A DNA stretch of 64,000 nucleotides from Agrobacterium vitis (GCF_013426735.1 NZ_AP023273.1:682001-746000); one strand, 5' to 3'. Shown: positions 9,237 to 18,987, counted from the stretch's first letter. Notes: generated by a model not told the origin, from the letters alone. A program made the numbers and translations.

Positions 9237-10433
9237 TCAATCCGGCCAGCGCAGCATGGAATCAAAGCGATGGCGACCCCAATCTTCATGTGGTGTGTTG
9301 ATCACTTCGTTGGAGGCTCTGGCCTTATCAAGTTCTTCCACCAGACGGTCACGCACAATGACCTCTTGCCCCGGATGCAGATTGCAGGGATCAAGGTAGA
9401 AATAATGATGTTCTGCTTCGTGGTCGCGAACGATGATCGGCGGATTGCCACGGGCCAGCGCGCCTGCCAGATCATAGGCGCTGATATGCGCTTCTTGCGG
9501 TGAGAGGATCACCCGCAGGCGATCCAGAGGATTGTGGGTTGGGTCGGGTTCAATCAGTGCCGTTACGCCGGGGCGGCCATCCAGGGCCTCTTTCCACAGA
9601 TGCAGATAGCCGGTTTCAGCGGCGCGCACGCTCGCATGGTCACGCTTTTCCCAGGCTTCCAGCGCTGCCATGACGCCAAAGATGCTTTCCTTGCCCACTT
9701 TCATGCCTCGGCCAATGCCCATGTTTTGCAAATAGGCATGGCGCACCAGATCCTTGCGCCCGGCAACAATGCCCGATGTGGGGCCGCCGAGGAATTTATG
9801 GCCGGAATAGAGCGCGATATCGGCTCCCTGATCGAGGAAAATCCGCAGGTCATATTCCGATGCGGCATCGACAATGACAGGCACGCCGCGCGCATGGGCA
9901 ATTTCGACAAACTCTTTCAGGTGCAGAAGCCCATAATGCACCACATGGTGAGAAACGACATAAACGGCAGCGGCAGTGTTTTCGGTAATGGCATTTTCCA
10001 TATGGTAGCGATGCGCAGACGTTGCCTGCCCCACCAGCACCACCTTGCCACCACCCAAACGAATGGATTGATCCACCGGGGCACCATAGCTGACCAGATG
10101 ACCCATCTGAACCAGCACTTCATTCTTGGCCGTGCTGACATCCGGCAGTTTTTCAATGGCCAGCAGATCCGGCCCGGTAATGGTGCCTGCCACGGCAAGG
10201 CTGATGCCTGCCGAGCATGAGGCGGTGATAAAACCTGCTTCAGCCCCGGTTAGCCTTGCAATAATGGCGCTGGCTCTGCGCTGAAGATCACTGATTTCCA
10301 CAAATTGCGGCAGAATAGCCGTCATGGCGGCAATGGCCTCTGGCACCACAATGGATGCGCCAAGGCTGGTCATGGTGCCGGAAACATTGATCACCGGGCG
10401 TAGGCCGAGCTGGGTGCGAATATCGTTGGTCAT
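9237..10433 (-). CDS. PLP-dependent SelA/DgaE-like lyase
   Basis: 398 residues from the ATG at 10433, preceded by GGAAAAG. It belongs to the SelA-like fold-type I PLP family that includes D-glucosaminate-6-phosphate ammonia-lyase (DgaE). K213 in [13 protein letters not shown] is the Schiff-base lysine and D189 in [10 protein letters not shown] the pyridine-nitrogen partner. Members typically eliminate ammonia or water from amino-sugar acids or related compounds. It is divergent from an IclR gene and probably functions with the cog3964 hydrolase and RidA protein encoded nearby; RidA proteins remove the enamine/imine intermediates such PLP lyases release. The exact substrate cannot be told from sequence. 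Confidence 0.85.
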   Translation of the reverse strand: MTNDIRTQLGLRPVINVSGTMTSLGASIVVPEAIAAMTAILPQFVEISDLQRRASAIIARLTGAEAGFITASCSAGISLAVAGTITGPDLLAIEKLPDVSTAKNEVLVQMGHLVSYGAPVDQSIRLGGGKVVLVGQATSAHRYHMENAITENTAAAVYVVSHHVVHYGLLHLKEFVEIAHARGVPVIVDAASEYDLRIFLDQGADIALYSGHKFLGGPTSGIVAGRKDLVRHAYLQNMGIGRGMKVGKESIFGVMAALEAWEKRDHASVRAAETGYLHLWKEALDGRPGVTALIEPDPTHNPLDRLRVILSPQEAHISAYDLAGALARGNPPIIVRDHEAEHHYFYLDPCNLHPGQEVIVRDRLVEELDKARASNEVINTPHEDWGRHRFDSMLRWPD

Positions 10434-10532
10434 AAGCTTTTCCACTTGTTGTGGGCAAAGGCCCGTCATTTCTACAATCGACAGCTATGCCGTTATAATG
10501 TAATAGCCGATCATTCAGGTAAGGATCGCAGG

Positions 10533-11357
10533 ATGGATAGCAAGGCGCGCACGGTATCGGTTGCCGCAGATGGCCAGCCCGTTGAGGCCACGGCAGAACG
10601 GCGCTCGCGCGTCAGCGGCATGGACCGCGCCTTGCAGGTGCTGGATCATCTGTATGAAACGGGCGCGCCCGTTGGCCCTTACGCCATTGCCAAGGCGGTT
10701 GGTGCGCCGCTGTCCACCATTTACACCATCATTGATGATCTGGTGGACAAGAACATGCTGACCCGCAGTGGTGACGGAGCCATCTGGCTCGGCCCACGGC
10801 TTTACCATTATGGCCTTGCCTATTCCCGTTCGCTGGACTTCATCGGCATTGCCACGCAGGAAATGCATGATCTGTGCCGCGAAGCGGGTGAAACCGTACA
10901 AGTGTGCGGGCGTGACAATGACCATATGCTGGTGCTGGCCATGGCCGAGGGGCCAAGCCATTTTCAGGTCGCCTCGCGGGTTGGCACCCGTGTGCCGCTG
11001 AACTGGACGGCGTCTGGCCGCCTTCTCGTTGGCCATTTGCCGGAGAAAGAACGCATAGAACTGTTTGCCCATTGCGCCCGCTCGTCGCCAACCGGGCGTG
11101 CGGAGGTGGATGCGCGGACCCTGTCGGATGCGGCGGTACGGGCCTTTCAACAGCGCCTGTCGATTCAGGCCGGTGAATCCGATTATGCGGTGGCTTGTAT
11201 TGCCTCGCCGATTTGTGATCGGGATGGCGTTTGCGTCGCCACCATTTCTATCGTGCTGCCAGAGCAAAAGGCGTTTTCTGACGGCAATCCCTATGTGGGC
11301 CATGTTCAGGCCTCGGCGGAGCGCATTGAAAAGCGCATGGGTTGGCGCGGTCACTGA
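10533..11357 (+). CDS. IclR-family transcriptional regulator
   Basis: 274 residues from the ATG at 10533, with AAGGA about nine bases upstream. An N-terminal winged helix (RALQVLDHLYETGAPVGPYAIAKAVGAP...) is followed by an IclR effector-binding domain, including YAVACIASPICDRDG near residue 210. It is transcribed away from the PLP-enzyme gene and towards RidA, so it likely controls the 9.2-17.9 kb catabolic genes through the ~100-base divergent promoter region. The inducer is unknown. Confidence 0.9.
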   Translation: MDSKARTVSVAADGQPVEATAERRSRVSGMDRALQVLDHLYETGAPVGPYAIAKAVGAPLSTIYTIIDDLVDKNMLTRSGDGAIWLGPRLYHYGLAYSRSLDFIGIATQEMHDLCREAGETVQVCGRDNDHMLVLAMAEGPSHFQVASRVGTRVPLNWTASGRLLVGHLPEKERIELFAHCARSSPTGRAEVDARTLSDAAVRAFQQRLSIQAGESDYAVACIASPICDRDGVCVATISIVLPEQKAFSDGNPYVGHVQASAERIEKRMGWRGH

Positions 11358-11368
11358 GAGGGCCTTTC

Positions 11369-11866
11369 TCATTCGTGCAACGCCACAATCACTTCGATTT
11401 CCACGGTGATATTTCCGGGAAGCGAGCCAAAGCCAACCGCCGAGCGGGCGTGTTGACCCGCCTGGCCAAACACCTCCATGAACAGGTCTGAACAGCCATT
11501 GATTACCTGCGGATGATCGCGAAAGTCCGGCGTGGCATTGACCATGCCGAGCATTTTGACAATTTTGCGCACGCGGGCGAGATCACCCAAGGCATCATGC
11601 ATCACGGCAATCAGGTTGATGCCCGTGAGCCGGGCGTGGCGATAGGCATCTTCCAGCGGCACGTCGTCACCAACTTTGCCGGAATAGAGAAAGCCATTTG
11701 CCTCGCGTGGGCCTTGACCGGAGAGAAACAGCAGATTGCCCTCGCGCACATGGGTGACGAAATTGGCGATTGGCGGTGGGGATGGCGGCAGCGCAATGCC
11801 CAGAGCGGCAAGGCGCTCATAGGGTGTTGGCAATCCGGCATCGGTGGAGGGGGAAGTCATGCTCAC
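11369..11866 (-). CDS. RidA/YjgF-family protein
   Basis: 165 residues, somewhat longer than typical RidA (~130) because of a Pro-rich N-terminus. The core shows LFLSGQGP and the C-terminal HARSAVGFGSLPGN...VEIEVI, where the arginine corresponds to the conserved RidA Arg that binds carboxylates. Family members hydrolyse reactive enamine/imine intermediates from PLP enzymes. It is the last gene of the operon that starts with the solute-binding protein, consistent with service to the PLP lyase at 9237. The start is uncertain: GTG at 11866 has GGAA five bases upstream; ATG at 11860 is the alternative. Confidence 0.88.
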   Translation of the reverse strand: MSMTSPSTDAGLPTPYERLAALGIALPPSPPPIANFVTHVREGNLLFLSGQGPREANGFLYSGKVGDDVPLEDAYRHARLTGINLIAVMHDALGDLARVRKIVKMLGMVNATPDFRDHPQVINGCSDLFMEVFGQAGQHARSAVGFGSLPGNITVEIEVIVALHE

Positions 11867-11899
11867 GCGGTTTCCAGTTCTAGAATTTTTGAATGCATT

Positions 11900-13111
11900 T
11901 CAGCGCCACGAATACCCATGGCTGTGGCGCACCAGTTTGCGGGCGCGCGGAACATAGCGGCTGGCGGCAATGGCCTCGCGGCCAATCACGGCATGGCGCG
12001 GCTCAAACAGCTGGGTGAGACGGGCAACATCGCCATTGGAATCGGTGGCTTCGAGATCGGAATCGACCAGATCGAAAATGGTGAAATCGGCCCGCGCTCC
12101 CGGCACCAGCCGATCCTGCATCGACAGGCGGATAACGGAGGCCGGTGCATGGGTCACGGCTTCCACCACCTTCTCAAACGGCATGCCCACCGAGAGCAGT
12201 TTGGACATGGTGGTGGCCAGATCCCAGACTGGGAAATTCATCGAATGACCATGCAGATCGGTGGAGATGGAAAAGGGCAAAAGCCCCCGTTTAATCGCCG
12301 CTTCTGCCACTTTGAACGAGAAGGAGGCACCGCCATGGCCGATATCCAGCCGGATTCCTTCGCCAGCGCAGCGCTCGGCGAGGTTATAGAGGTCTTCGTC
12401 TTCCATGATGCTGGACCCGGCCTTGCCGTTGAAGCAATGGGTGATGACATCGCCGGGGCCGAGGATTTCCAGCACTTCATCGTAAAGCGCTGGCGGTTCG
12501 CCCACATGCACCATCATCGGAATTTTCAGGATTTTGGCGATTTTCTTGCCGAGTTTGACCGGAGTTACACCCCATGATCCGGTGATGACGTGGCTTGCCC
12601 GCACTTTCAGGCCCACGATATGCTCGCTGTTCTCGGCATAGCATTCCAGAATGCGGTCGAGATCAATATCCTTGATGTCGCGCAGTTCCGGCACGCGGTT
12701 GCAGGCCACCAGACCAATGGAGCCGAGGTTCAAGAAGGCTTTTATCTGCTCGCGCGATGGCTCAATGATATATTCGCGAAAGCCGTGGAAATTGGCCTCT
12801 CCGGCAGAGCCTGCATCGACCAGCGTGGTGACGCCGCGCTCGGCCCCGCATTCTGATGGGCGAATGGAAATATCCGTGCCGCCATGCCAGATGTGCACAT
12901 GCAGATCCACCCATCCGGGAGAAACCCAGGCACCTTTTCCATCGATCACTTCGGCATCTTCTGTCAGGGCAATATCTTGCCCAACCTTGATGATCTTGCC
13001 ATCCGCGCCGATCAAAATATCGATGGCCTGCGTGGGTGTTGCCTCGCCAAAGGCCAGAGGACGAAGGTTTTTCAACAGCAGGAGGCCCAAGCCTTGTTCC
13101 TGAGGCAGCAT
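11900..13111 (-). CDS. Amidohydrolase-superfamily deacylase (cog3964 type)
   Basis: 403 residues from the ATG at 13111, two bases after the upstream permease stop. Metal ligands of the superfamily are visible: H71/H73 (DLHVHIWHGG), carboxylated K169 (GLKVRAS), H202 (VHVGEP), H225 (THCFNG) and D285 (STDLHG). These proteins are often misnamed dihydroorotase; the characterised Agrobacterium member Atu3266 was reported, as I recall, to hydrolyse acetyl esters of alpha-hydroxy acids such as acetyl-(R)-mandelate. The genomic pairing with a SelA-like enzyme is common in this group. Here it likely deacylates an imported compound before the PLP lyase acts. Confidence 0.87.
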   Translation of the reverse strand: MLPQEQGLGLLLLKNLRPLAFGEATPTQAIDILIGADGKIIKVGQDIALTEDAEVIDGKGAWVSPGWVDLHVHIWHGGTDISIRPSECGAERGVTTLVDAGSAGEANFHGFREYIIEPSREQIKAFLNLGSIGLVACNRVPELRDIKDIDLDRILECYAENSEHIVGLKVRASHVITGSWGVTPVKLGKKIAKILKIPMMVHVGEPPALYDEVLEILGPGDVITHCFNGKAGSSIMEDEDLYNLAERCAGEGIRLDIGHGGASFSFKVAEAAIKRGLLPFSISTDLHGHSMNFPVWDLATTMSKLLSVGMPFEKVVEAVTHAPASVIRLSMQDRLVPGARADFTIFDLVDSDLEATDSNGDVARLTQLFEPRHAVIGREAIAASRYVPRARKLVRHSHGYSWR

Positions 13112-13113
13112 GG

Positions 13114-13995
13114 TCAAATATCCTTTTGCAGTCTTGGGTCGAGCATGTCGCGCAAACCGTCTCCGACGATCTGAAGCGACATCACAGAGAGAATGATGGC
13201 AAAGCCGGGAAACAGCGTCATCCAATCGGCCTGATCGACATATTGCCGACCAGCCGCAATCATCGTGCCCCAGGTGGGGATTTCCGGGCTAACGCCAACG
13301 CCCAGAAACGACAATCCCGCCTCGGCCAGCATGGCGCTGGCAAACAAAAATGTAGCCTGCACCAGAATGGGCGACATCAGATTGCGCAGCACATGCCGCA
13401 CCATGATGTGTGTGGTGGAAATACCAAGCGCACGGGCCGCTTCGATATAGGGCAACTCACGGATCACCAGTGTGGAGGCGCGCACGATGCGTGCTAACCG
13501 AGGTGCATAGACCACCGAAAGAGCAATGATCACTGTGGTCAGCGATGGCCCAAGCGCGGCCACAAGGGCGATGGCGAGAAGAATATCCGGGAAAGCCATC
13601 ATCGCGTCGATCAACCGGGCAATCGGCGTATCCAGACGGTGAAAAAAGCCTGCGAGCAGCCCAAGCGTGACGCCAATCAGGGATGATAGTACCACGACTG
13701 ACGCCCCAACCAGCAAAGACAGCCGCCCCGCATAAATCGTGCGTGAAAACACATCGCGTCCAAACTCATCGGTGCCAAACCAAAAGGTTCCGCTTGGTGG
13801 TTTCAGCCGGTTCATGATCGAGAGTTTGTAGGGAGAATAAGGGGCAATCCACGGTGCCAGCACCGCCAGCAGCACGAAGATGGCAAGAATGCACAGGCCA
13901 ATCGCTACCGTCTTGCGGCGTAAAAGGCGGCGCAGAAAGCGCAGGGTTTCTGATTGCGGTGGGGCTGTGCTCTCAAAGGATATGGGTTGGGTCAT
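13114..13995 (-). CDS. ABC transporter permease, DppC/OppC type
   Basis: 293 residues. A cytoplasmic N-terminus is followed by about six membrane helices with the binding-protein-dependent permease signature near EAARALGISTTHIMVRHVLRN. It starts one base inside the stop of the partner permease and ends two bases before the hydrolase start. With the DppB-type partner it should form the channel for a peptide-, opine- or glycoside-class substrate. No ATPase gene follows, unlike most dpp/opp operons. Confidence 0.93.
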   Translation of the reverse strand: MTQPISFESTAPPQSETLRFLRRLLRRKTVAIGLCILAIFVLLAVLAPWIAPYSPYKLSIMNRLKPPSGTFWFGTDEFGRDVFSRTIYAGRLSLLVGASVVVLSSLIGVTLGLLAGFFHRLDTPIARLIDAMMAFPDILLAIALVAALGPSLTTVIIALSVVYAPRLARIVRASTLVIRELPYIEAARALGISTTHIMVRHVLRNLMSPILVQATFLFASAMLAEAGLSFLGVGVSPEIPTWGTMIAAGRQYVDQADWMTLFPGFAIILSVMSLQIVGDGLRDMLDPRLQKDI

Positions 13996-14936
13996 CAGTA
14001 ACGCACCCTCGGATCAATCAGCAGATAGAGCATATCGATGGCGAAATTCACCAGCACATAGAGACCAGCAATCACCAGCAAGGCCCCTTGGATAACCGGA
14101 TAATCGCGGCGCAACACAGCAGAGACCACGAGGCTGCCAATGCCGGGCAGGCCAAACACCGTCTCGGTGACGACGGCTCCCGAAATCAGCACCGCCGCCG
14201 TCAGCCCCACCACGGTGAGGATCGGGATCAAGGCGTTTTTCAGCGCATGGCGCAGCACCACATTCCGCTCTTGCAGGCCTTTGGCGCGGGCGGTGCGCAC
14301 AAAATCATCGCCCAGCACATCCAGCATGGAGGCACGGGTAAAGCGCAGGATCAGGGATGAAGAGACAAGACCCAGCGCAATGGCTGGCAAAGCCAGATGG
14401 TACATCCGCTCCAGAAAACTTGTTCCCGGCCCGCCATAACCGGAGACGGGAAACAGTTGCAGCTTGACCGCAAAGAACTGCATGAGGATCAAGCCAAGCC
14501 AAAAGCTGGGAATGCTGGCCGCCAGCATGGCAATGGCCGTCACCGCTTGATCGAGCCATGAGCCGCGTCGGTATGCGGCATAAATACCGATGGGAAGCGC
14601 CAGCACGCAGGCAATCAGCAGCGCAAACAGCGTGAGGAAAAAGGTTGGCTCGGCCCGTTGCAACAGGGCGGCCCCCACAGGCATATCGAGGAAGATCGAG
14701 CGGCCCAGATCACCTGTCAACAAGGCCCCGATGTAAAACACGTATTGCGAGATCAGTGATTGATCCAGCCCCAGCTTGGAGCGCAGATCGGCAACATCTT
14801 GCGCTGACGCATCCGGCCCCAGCATGACGGCGGCGGGATCCCCGGGGGTGACGCGCACGATGATGAACACAATGGTCACCACCAGAAACATCACCACAAT
14901 CATGCCAAGCAGGCGCTTGACGATATAGCTGATCAT
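13995..14936 (-). CDS. ABC transporter permease, DppB/OppB type
   Basis: 313 residues starting MISYIVKRLLGM, the usual DppB opening. Six hydrophobic helices and the EAA-like loop (TARAKGLQERNVVLRHALKNALIP) are present. It lies between the GH1 gene and the DppC-type permease and overlaps the latter by one base (TGATG). It is the second channel subunit of the importer whose binding protein is encoded at 16324. Confidence 0.93.
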   Translation of the reverse strand: MISYIVKRLLGMIVVMFLVVTIVFIIVRVTPGDPAAVMLGPDASAQDVADLRSKLGLDQSLISQYVFYIGALLTGDLGRSIFLDMPVGAALLQRAEPTFFLTLFALLIACVLALPIGIYAAYRRGSWLDQAVTAIAMLAASIPSFWLGLILMQFFAVKLQLFPVSGYGGPGTSFLERMYHLALPAIALGLVSSSLILRFTRASMLDVLGDDFVRTARAKGLQERNVVLRHALKNALIPILTVVGLTAAVLISGAVVTETVFGLPGIGSLVVSAVLRRDYPVIQGALLVIAGLYVLVNFAIDMLYLLIDPRVRY

Positions 14937-14960
14937 GATCTGCCCTCTCGTCGCTTGGAT

Positions 14961-16289
14961 TTATAGGGCATTGGCGGCAATCACATCGCTGAGCCAATGA
15001 TAGGATTGTTTGGGAATGCGTTGCAGGGTGGGATAATCGACGTAAACCAAGCCAAACCGCTTGGAATAACCGCGACCCCATTCGAAATTGTCCATCAGCG
15101 ACCAAGCGAAATAGCCTCTGATGTCATGGCCTTCGTCAAGCGCATCCAGCAGGGCATTCAGATAGCCATTGAAATAGGCGATGCGGTCATTGTCGATCAC
15201 CTTGCGGCCTGGACCGAGCGCATCCGGGTAGGAGGCACCGTTTTCGGTGATGTAAATGGTTGGCTTGCCATAGCGCTCGCTGGTGTCGCGGATCTGCTCC
15301 AGAAAGGCTGCCGGATCGACCACCCAGTTGACATCGGTGAGTGGTCCCATGCCTGTCGGGGGTGCTGTTTCCGATACGCCAAAACTGGTGTTTTTATTCG
15401 GGCCAACAAACACCGGATTATAATGATTGAGGCCGAAGAAATCCATTTTTTGCGAAATGGCCTCCATATCACCGGGTTGAATGAAGGGCTGCATGGCATC
15501 CGCAATCGGCTCCGGGTAGGTGCCAAGCCAGAGCGGATCAACCGTGACCCTGCGCCAGAGGCAATCGCCGAGAATCCGTGCTTCTTCGTGGGCGGCATCG
15601 TCATAATGTGGGCGCACGGGGCCAAGGGAGACGATGTTGCCCACCTCAGCTTGCGGCGCTTCAGCCCGAACCGCAGACACGGAGTAACCATGGGCAAGAT
15701 TGAGCGTGTGGATAGCCTGAAGGCTGGAAGGATAATCCTGCTTGCCGGGCGCGTGACGCCCGACATTATAGGCCACCCACGGAATCACATTCGGCTCATT
15801 GATCGGCGCAAAGCGTTTGACCCGATCACCAAAATGCCTGGTGACAACGGCGGCGTAATCGGCAAAAATCTTCGCCGTATCTCGATTGCGCCAGCCGCCA
15901 TTCTCTTCCACAGCGACCGGCATGTCCCAATGATGCAGGCAAATCCACGGCTCAATGCCCTCATGCAAGGCCAGATCGATCACCCGATCGTAGAAATCCA
16001 ATCCCCGTTGATTCACCTGCCCACTGCCGGTTGGGAAAATGCGCGGCCATGCGGTGGAAAGCCGATAGGCCTTCACCCCAAGCCCGCGCATCAGCGCGAT
16101 GTCTTCCGGGTAGCGGTGGTAATGGTCGCAGGCAATGTCAGCCGTATCGCCATTGGTGGTGCGTCCCGGTGTGTGGCTGTACACATCCCACACGCTGGGT
16201 CCGCGCCCATCGGCATGGACAGCACCTTCCGTTTGAAAGGCAGAGGCCGCCACGCCCCAGAGAAAATCAGGAGGAAAGGATCTCGACAT
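14961..16289 (-). CDS. Glycoside hydrolase family 1 beta-glucosidase
   Basis: 442 residues from the ATG at 16289; a GTG 15 bases earlier is possible. Family 1 signatures are complete: the N-terminal FLWGVAASAFQTEG, acid/base E165 in INEPN, and nucleophile E349 in ITENG. W/E residues of the aglycone subsite appear in SLMDNFEWGRGY. No signal peptide, so it is cytoplasmic and acts on an imported beta-glycoside. It sits between the solute-binding protein and the permeases, which implies that the transporter carries a glycosylated compound. Other enzymes of the operon could then process the aglycone or sugar-acid part. Confidence 0.94.
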   Translation of the reverse strand: MSRSFPPDFLWGVAASAFQTEGAVHADGRGPSVWDVYSHTPGRTTNGDTADIACDHYHRYPEDIALMRGLGVKAYRLSTAWPRIFPTGSGQVNQRGLDFYDRVIDLALHEGIEPWICLHHWDMPVAVEENGGWRNRDTAKIFADYAAVVTRHFGDRVKRFAPINEPNVIPWVAYNVGRHAPGKQDYPSSLQAIHTLNLAHGYSVSAVRAEAPQAEVGNIVSLGPVRPHYDDAAHEEARILGDCLWRRVTVDPLWLGTYPEPIADAMQPFIQPGDMEAISQKMDFFGLNHYNPVFVGPNKNTSFGVSETAPPTGMGPLTDVNWVVDPAAFLEQIRDTSERYGKPTIYITENGASYPDALGPGRKVIDNDRIAYFNGYLNALLDALDEGHDIRGYFAWSLMDNFEWGRGYSKRFGLVYVDYPTLQRIPKQSYHWLSDVIAANAL

Positions 16290-16323
16290 GATATGTTTCT
16301 TCACTCAGAAGGTAAGAGATGAC

Positions 16324-17865
16324 TTACTTTTTGGAGCTGACATTCCAGAAGTAAGGCCATGGCGATGGATGAAAGCCCTCAAGCGTCTTGGCCTTGGCCG
16401 AGAGCGCATTGAAATCACCCACCTTGAACACTGGCGCATCCTCATAGAAGGTCTTTTGAATCTCCGTGAAAAGCTTCTGGCGCTTGGCGGGATCAGATTC
16501 TGCAATGAATGGCTCAATTGCCTTGGTCTTTTCAGGCGTTGACCACCAGCCGGGGTAACTATCCGACATCCAGCCGTTCAGCACAGGCTCTGGCGGGAAG
16601 GGACCGTGGGTGATGAAAATATCCCAAAGGGCCGGATCCGCACGGCGCGTTGTCAGGGTTGCCCAATCATAGATTTGCAGATCAACCTTGAAGCCAGCGG
16701 CTTTCAGATATTCCGCTGCTACCTGCGCCATTTTGTAATGAAACTCATATTGGCGGCTGGTGAGAATACGCACGGGCTTGCCATCGTAGCCCGCCTCTTT
16801 CATCAGCTTGGCAGCGGCTTCAGGATCGCCACTGCCATAACGGGCAATACCTTCCTTGGTGTGCCAGGCATAGCCTTCAGGATAGAGTGCTCCATCAACG
16901 GCAAAGAATTCCGGGTTGCCAAAGGCGGCCAGCAGCATGTCCTGCGGGTTCAGCGCCACCTGCACAGCATGACGCAAGGTCTTGCTGGTCATGATGCCCT
17001 GTTTGGTGTTCATCACAAACACAGGCGCACCATATGGCTTCAGCACCACGGGATCAGAGGCTTTTGAGTCTTTCAGGCGGTCATAGCTCTCGGGTGCGAG
17101 AGAATCCGTGTAATCAAACTGACCGGAGACAGCGCCCTCAAGCCGGGTGTTGGCATCTGGCACGGGAATAAAGCGGATTTCATCCAGAATGGCTTTGCGC
17201 GCACCCCCAAAGCCGTTTGCGGCATCGGTTCTCGATACATAGCCATCAAACCGCACCAGCTGAATATATTGGTCAGGCTTGCGCTCTTTCAGCATATAGG
17301 GGCCGGTGCCGATAAATTTCGTCAAAGGATCGGCAATGGTGGATTTTGGAATGATCACCGCTGCGGAATTGTTGAATGCCAGCAGCGACAACAGCGGCGC
17401 ATAGGGCTTTTTCAGCGTGATGCGAATGGCATTGTCGCCCTGCGCTGTGACCTTGTCGATATAGGCCACAACCTGTTTGCCGCGCGATGCCGTTGCAAGC
17501 CAGCGCTCAATCGAGGCCACCACGTCAGCGGATGTCATCACCGAGCCATCATGAAATTTCACGCCAGCGCGCAAGGTGATGTCGTAGGTTTTGCCCTCAT
17601 CACTGATGGTGGGCATGGTTTCAGCCAGCAGCGGAATGACATTCCATTTATCGTCGAAGGTAAACAGCGTTTCAAACATATGCTGTGTGGTCATACCGAC
17701 CAGATCTGCGGTGGAGGCCATCGGGTCCAGTGTTGGCGGCTCGCCAATGGTTGCGACGTTGATGACCCCGCCCTTGTCCTGCGCGAGACCATGCCCCGGC
17801 AGAAGTGCGAGCCCTGGTAAAAGTGCAAATGCCAGCGTTGCCAGCAATCCCAATTTAGATTTCAT
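16324..17865 (-). CDS. ABC transporter solute-binding protein, family 5
   Basis: 513 residues from the ATG at 17865, preceded by GGGGA six bases upstream. A signal peptide (MKSKLGLLATLAFALLPGLALLPGHGLAQ) is seen here as a K-containing start, long hydrophobic core and AQ cleavage region. The mature protein shows the SBP_bac_5 pattern, including GEPPTLDPMAS and the FHDGS motif of extracellular solute-binding protein family 5. The family binds peptides, nickel, opines or oligosaccharides. It is the first gene of the ABC/GH1/hydrolase operon. Confidence 0.93.
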   Translation of the reverse strand: MKSKLGLLATLAFALLPGLALLPGHGLAQDKGGVINVATIGEPPTLDPMASTADLVGMTTQHMFETLFTFDDKWNVIPLLAETMPTISDEGKTYDITLRAGVKFHDGSVMTSADVVASIERWLATASRGKQVVAYIDKVTAQGDNAIRITLKKPYAPLLSLLAFNNSAAVIIPKSTIADPLTKFIGTGPYMLKERKPDQYIQLVRFDGYVSRTDAANGFGGARKAILDEIRFIPVPDANTRLEGAVSGQFDYTDSLAPESYDRLKDSKASDPVVLKPYGAPVFVMNTKQGIMTSKTLRHAVQVALNPQDMLLAAFGNPEFFAVDGALYPEGYAWHTKEGIARYGSGDPEAAAKLMKEAGYDGKPVRILTSRQYEFHYKMAQVAAEYLKAAGFKVDLQIYDWATLTTRRADPALWDIFITHGPFPPEPVLNGWMSDSYPGWWSTPEKTKAIEPFIAESDPAKRQKLFTEIQKTFYEDAPVFKVGDFNALSAKAKTLEGFHPSPWPYFWNVSSKK

Positions 17866-18166
17866 GACGTTCCCCATTTATTATTCTATAATTACGCAAT
17901 ATAGATCATAATTAAAGACTATCGGAACATCGCAGTCTGTCAATGCCTGTTAGCAGTGATGCACGAACTCAAAACAAAAAGCCGCATTGCCCCAACGGAC
18001 CGAGCAAACCGGCAAAAAGGCAGAACCGGTCTAGCGAGGAGCTTCAGCGTGTTTGGCTGAGTGTCGTTTCGGTCAGAAACGTGCGGTCAACCAAATTCGT
18101 GACAAACAAAAAGATGTCTGAATCAGAAAAACCAATGAAGGCCTCCGGATTGTGCGTGCTTTTAGC

Positions 18167-18180
18167 TCTGTATATACAGA
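18167..18180. promoter_or_regulatory. Candidate operator TCTGTATATACAGA
   Basis: A perfect 14-base palindrome 45 bases before the GntR start. Its size and position fit an autoregulatory FCD-GntR operator that could also act on the divergent transporter operon. This is inference; no binding data. Confidence 0.5.
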
Positions 18181-18187
18181 ACCTCGA

Positions 18188-18199
18188 AAAATATATTTT
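18188..18199. promoter_or_regulatory. AT-rich palindrome AAAATATATTTT
   Basis: A 12-base perfect palindrome 26 bases before the GntR start. Its core (AAAAATATATTTT) recurs inside a 20-base palindrome at 21902, upstream of the acetoacetate-decarboxylase-like gene, so both may be sites for one regulator. It might equally be an ordinary AT-rich promoter. Confidence 0.3.
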
Positions 18200-18225
18200 C
18201 ACCGAAATAAGATAGAAGTGTTGCG

Positions 18226-18966
18226 ATGACAGTACGATCCCGCACCCTCGAAACCTATGAGGTTCTGCGCCACGACTTGCTCAACGGCCGCTTTATCCCT
18301 GGGTCGAAGCTCAAGATCGATACTTTGTGCCGGCAACTTGGCGTCAGCCCAGGGGCGGTGCGAGAGGCTTTGGCGCGTCTGACATCAGATGGTCTGGTTG
18401 TCGCAGAGGCTCAGCGCGGATTTCATGTTACCCCGATCTCGATCGAAGATTTACAGGATTTGACCGAGGTACGGATAGAAATCGAACTTCGCTGCCTTCG
18501 CCGATCGATTGCCAAGGGGTCCTTGGCCTGGGAAGGTCATATCAAAGATGTCAGCCATCAACTGCACCATACCTCGATGTCTGATCCTGATGGCAGCGAT
18601 ACCGTTAGTCCTGCCTGGACTGAACTTCATGCGGTATTCCATGATGCCTTGGTTCTCGCATGCGATAGTCGCTGGTGGCTGAAGCTTCGGGACTCCATGT
18701 TCTGGCAGGTCGAGCGATATAGACGCATGGCCGTCCCATTCATGAAAGAGCCCCGTCACGTTGACATTGAACATGCAGAAATCGCTGAAGCCGTCCTGGC
18801 GCGTGACACAGAACTCGCATGTTCCCGGCTTGAAGCGCATCTCCGCAAGACGAGTGATCTCCTTTTGCGTCTAGACGGCCCCTTTGAAGGCCTCTTTTCA
18901 AAACCGGGAAGCAACGTCAGTCATTCACTTTCACAAGCCGGATCGCCAGTTCGCACATCAACGTAA
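18226..18966 (+). CDS. GntR-family regulator, FCD subfamily
   Basis: 246 residues. The N-terminal winged helix contains LCRQLGVSPGAVREALARLTSDGLV and the FCD effector domain has the Asp/His pattern of the family (ELHAVFHDALVLAC, EHAEIAEAVL). It is divergent from the ABC/GH1 operon and is followed by a convergent deaminase gene. It may control the transporter operon, the deaminase, or the aromatic-type genes at 20-22 kb that share an upstream AT palindrome. Confidence 0.9.
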   Translation: MTVRSRTLETYEVLRHDLLNGRFIPGSKLKIDTLCRQLGVSPGAVREALARLTSDGLVVAEAQRGFHVTPISIEDLQDLTEVRIEIELRCLRRSIAKGSLAWEGHIKDVSHQLHHTSMSDPDGSDTVSPAWTELHAVFHDALVLACDSRWWLKLRDSMFWQVERYRRMAVPFMKEPRHVDIEHAEIAEAVLARDTELACSRLEAHLRKTSDLLLRLDGPFEGLFSKPGSNVSHSLSQAGSPVRTST

Positions 18967-18987
18967 ACCCCAGACAGTTCCCCACCA

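Larger units (their letters stand above)
17866..18225. promoter_or_regulatory. Divergent promoter region between solute-binding protein and GntR gene
   Basis: 360 bases without a gene. It contains a 14-base perfect palindrome at 18167 and an AT palindrome at 18188, both close to the GntR start, and an AT-rich stretch (TTATTCTATAATTACG) next to the binding-protein gene that probably holds its promoter. Confidence 0.6.

Noticed and set aside
14997..16322. 441-codon open frame on the + strand
   Set aside because: It mirrors the GH1 gene, which has intact catalytic motifs; long antisense frames are common in this GC-rich coding DNA.
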